Under the pieces are notes generated by a model, which saw nothing but the letters and a program-made list of their open reading frames with translations, searched no databases and was not told the origin of the DNA. The position numbers and the translations under genes were made by a program. 64,000 bases of DNA. It comes from Varroa destructor. Lineage: Eukaryota; Arthropoda; Arachnida; Mesostigmata; Varroidae. The stretch is from the NCBI RefSeq assembly GCF_002443255.2, contig NW_019211455.1, positions 50,861,471-50,925,470 of the forward strand, in the 5' to 3' direction. This document shows positions 60,330 to 64,000 of the stretch, piece after piece (position 1 is the stretch's first letter; the number at the start of each line of letters is the position of its first letter).

Positions 60330-63300
60330 GAGAGTCGATGATGAATACCACGCGTGACTAGGGAGCATGCAGATGCAGACGAATACATCATTTTATCCGA
60401 TGCAAAACCAAATACCAGCCCAATGCAGATATATTTGGACTCGCAGAGTCGCACGGATTCGCCCCCTCATCGTATGATTCACGGCAAACTGCGAGTTGCC
60501 AGCGCGTCCCTTGCGGAAGCAAGAACTTCTGAAGAATCGAGGAATCAGATATAAGAATATAAAGGAGCTGACTATACGTATAGCTTAGTGTTTCAAGAGA
60601 GCTTGTATCTCTAGTCAAACACAGATCTGACTTTTATCGGTCGTTCTATATTAAGCCCAAAAGAAGTAATTTGATTTTAGTGTGAATTAGCGTTTAGTTT
60701 AAAGAGCCGATTCCTAGATTGTGTAGTAAGAGATATTGGCAAGGGTTATCACTGTCGCATACTTGTCCTTAGGTCAGTTCTGCCTGAGGTTTCCATTGCA
60801 CCTTCGGGAAGGAAGGCGACTTTGTAATGGATTACTGCGTAAACGTAAGTTCATTATAAACGGTGGCAGGGTATGCCGGTCGAGGGCAACATTATTATTT
60901 AGAGAGCATTTATTATATTGCGCGAGTAACACAAAAGCCCATACCGCTAGACAAATACCGCAGAGAGCTTAACAAACCTATATGTCAGTAAATGTAAGAG
61001 GTGATTGCATGTCTCATTACAGCAGCCTCATATCACGACGACATAGAACTACGGCTGTATTTTGAGAGGTATCAGGTAGAACATTTGCCCTGATATGACA
61101 AGACGACGTTACCAGTGAACTCCTTGAGCGTCCCGCAAGTAATCTACATCCCCGGCATGGAAGTATCTACCGCCTAAACCTATCGCTCGCGTGTTCTTAT
61201 AAGTGATGCGTTGGAGATCATGGACTAACTTCTATAGGAATAACAGACAGATATTACTGCACACACACAGAATTGGGTCCGTGAAGCTTTTCCTATGCAA
61301 CCGGTCGCGGGAGGGGAAACAAGTAAACCACGGTAATAATGCCCAACTATAACTCGCTGCTTGATGTACATAAATAATGAAGTAGAGGCACCGCACCGTA
61401 TTGTAACTAGGGCTATGTAGATCACTATTGCTGTAACGCGGATTGTCACCGCTGATGGCCTGCTTGTCATTGTGGCTGCAGCATAGAACGGTCATCGGCC
61501 AGAGTCGCCTACGAAACTTTCGTCCAGCGTGGGCTGCCGCTGCTAGCGTGCAGCTAATAAATATTTTGTCCGTGCCCACGCCGTTATACATAGCCATGTC
61601 CTAAGTCCCAGCTGCAATTTTTACCATTCTAGCCACGTTAACAGCGGCAACTGGCAAAGTTTGCCACTTCTTCATACTGAACAGCTTATATGCGCTTAAT
61701 CAATTAATATGCCAACGAAGCAGGACCCAGCGCTTTCCAGGTTAGCATTAGATCAGTTGCGATAGAATGAGGAAATTATGGTTCATGGGCTAGCAGCACC
61801 GTTTGGGGCACACAGGTAACGAATTCAAACTACGTGTGCGGCCACGTTTCTACAATAATAGATCGCACATATGGGGGGTTGGAAAAAAATTCTATGCGCA
61901 TTTTTGCAATAGAATATGAATAGAAACCCTCGCGTGTGTTCTACTGAGTGAAGCTAGAGCGAAATAGCCAAATGCTATGTAGTCAAGCCTCATCAAATGG
62001 CTATAAACCTATGGTTTGTAAGCAAAATAGTGTTTTTACTTAAAGCAATCCAAACGTATCTAGATGGATAGCATCGCCTTGTTGGAAATAGTAATTCTTG
62101 ATGCTGTAGAACTCTATCCGCTCTTCGTCCCATTTGACGGACATATGTTTCTCAATCCGTTTCTACTCACTATGGTTAGCGGCCAACGACGTCTTCGGGC
62201 GACTTCCCGGGCTTGTCATCATCCGAGGACCGACTTGGGCTAACGCAACGAAGCACAATGCTTAGCTAGCTGACATAGTGTTGCTAACAATAGTGATGGT
62301 ACCTTGGCCTCTCCATGGCTTTCTCCCCTGTGAATTTTTCCCTTATATTTTTTACTGCTGGTGACAGCTTTAAGAATCATCGGGCTTCGGTCATAATTAG
62401 GGTAGATTTCTGGTTAAGTCCTTTTTGAGCGGTAAAAGCACCATTCCATTTTCGATGTTACATACATGTTATGTGTTCGTTGATTCCCTCCTCTAAATGG
62501 GGCCAACCAACCAAATGTTCCTATCACGAAGTCAGTTAGCTCTTCGAACATGGCCCTACCACGAGTTTATCCCATTGCTAGAATATTCGTTGCTATCTAC
62601 ATTTCGTTTTAGCGCTGGCTACCTTTTATCGAGACTAAATAATAATTTATGACGGTCCAAAATGTTTGAAATGGAGATCTCTCATTTAAAAATATCAGAC
62701 AAGAATCGATCACGTAAACTCATGTCTCCGAGACGTTCGGATGGTCATATCGTTATTATATACGTGTTTCTACGCACCATACGCATATATATATATATAT
62801 ATACATTTGTATATGTGTATTTGTTTGAGTATGGTTCCAGCCGCCAAGAAGACCAACATATTTCCAGCGTGCAATTTTCCCGCACGACTGTGATCATCTT
62901 GTTTCCTCCAGCTCTTGTTTAGGGCGGAACCATCGAACGCTTGATATTATCATTTGAGAGTACTCAGCAGTGTCCTCACGGGCGAAAGGCCTTAACCGCA
63001 AGTAAAGCTCCCTACTCATGGTGACCACGTTGTATATATAAAAAGTGTGAGGGGTTTACCAAACGTTTGAGAATAGCCAACGGTATAGCATCTATACTTG
63101 TACAGTCAACTCCGTGAATGGGCATAGCTGATAGACTGGCTTTTTGCATACGTTTGTCAATGGGTCTTCTAGTTATACCTGCCGTCACTCATTTTAGCCC
63201 AACTGCCAGCTCGAAACTACTGAAAAACTATAAAATAAAAAATAACACGGCAGTCGCAGAACGCTCTAATACAAAAGAAAACGCGTATGAACACAACGAA

Positions 63301-64000
63301 CAGAACAGGCATATCGGTGGAGGACCCAATTTTCACGTAGTTCGATTTAGTGCCAGACCTAACCTGGTACTGCGAATACAAGTGACAACATAAATAGACT
63401 TGGTATTAGTATTAAGTACTAGATGACTAACCGATCCAAGTTCTTATTACGAAGGCTTAAAAAAATATTCCATTTCGTTCCCTGTCATATTGTATTTTCT
63501 TTACTTCCACAGGCGACGTTATGCGGCCATTGACGGAGGCGCCTGCCATGCTACTCTCGACTGGAAATCAGGCTGGAATCAGAATACATCTTTCTTCGTC
63601 CTGATAGTCGTAATATCGAGGTTGTGTACACGACCCACGACGTAGTCTGAGCGTGACCACCGCATTGCAAACGACATATATGCACGCATCAATCTGTACA
63701 TCTGTATACGCATATACACATGTACGTATGTGTTTTATGTAACGGTGCAATATGAGGTACTTTGGCTGGTCATTCATTTAAAAGATATAGCCGGTTAACT
63801 CTGCATTTTCCTGTGTCCTAATTCGGAAACAAAATTCTAAATCAAAAGTATCGAAAAGAGGTGATAATACAATATCCTGCAGGTGGAGCTAAGGAATCTA
63901 TGTAACTGTTACAGACGAGGTAGCCAAAAAAGCAGTAGCAGCATTGCGTTATGTCGTTCCGTCTGCGAGCTTGCTCCATAGTATAAACATTACCTTATGG
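60330..64000. other. no gene seen
   Basis: Only short frames, an AT microsatellite at 62785-62803 and small TA patches. No exon, RNA gene or element recognised up to the window end. Confidence 0.55.
62785..62803. repeat. AT microsatellite
   Basis: About nine AT units. The Tyr/Ile run it gives in the plus-strand frame is repeat-derived. Confidence 0.9.

Noticed and set aside
1..64000. Prokaryotic or phage reading of the window, including CRISPR arrays and operons
   Set aside because: There is no dense coding, no long frames, no regularly spaced repeats, and microsatellites typical of eukaryotes are present.

Overview
The window looks like non-coding DNA from a eukaryote. There are no long open frames, no bacterial-style gene packing, no ribosome-binding-site/start pairs, no operons and no rRNA, tRNA or CRISPR array that I can recognise. 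The base composition is mixed, about 40-45% GC by eye. CpG is not visibly depleted, simple repeats (TA, TAGG, CAG, CCG, GAGC, CTGC) are scattered through it, and poly-A/T and poly-G runs are common. This fits an invertebrate without strong CpG methylation, with an arthropod (perhaps a mite or tick) as my guess. The species call is weak.

The longest open frames are about 130-150 codons. By my own estimate from the stop-codon frequency at this composition, about three stop-free stretches of 130 codons or more are expected by chance in 64 kb over six frames, so length gives no evidence of coding. The most plausible reading is an intergenic region or the inside of very long introns. I list the exon-like frames that are best placed to be real (next to splice-like sites or poly(A) hexamers, or with an even, non-repetitive composition), all at low confidence and none recognised as a known protein.

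Layout. At 1-7.1 kb there is a diverged ~61-bp repeat pair (2513 and 3067), two adjacent frames at 5585-6150 offset by a frameshift, and a strongly purine-biased tract (6230-6600) beside a minus-strand frame. At 10.3-10.9 kb there is a TA microsatellite, then a 133-codon frame ending on two AATAAA hexamers. From 11 to 40 kb the sequence is featureless apart from simple repeats, short hairpins and a few exon-like frames. At 40.8-41.1 kb lies the most striking structure: a cluster of perfect palindromes and inverted repeats nested around TA tracts. At 45.0-45.7 kb there is a poly-G/quadruplex-prone segment and a clean 22-bp hairpin. From 46 to 60.4 kb there are several exon-like frames and G-rich or trinucleotide repeats. 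The end of the window is unremarkable.

Nothing here shows genes working together. The observations most worth following are the TA-centred palindrome cluster and the isolated hairpin at 45.6 kb.
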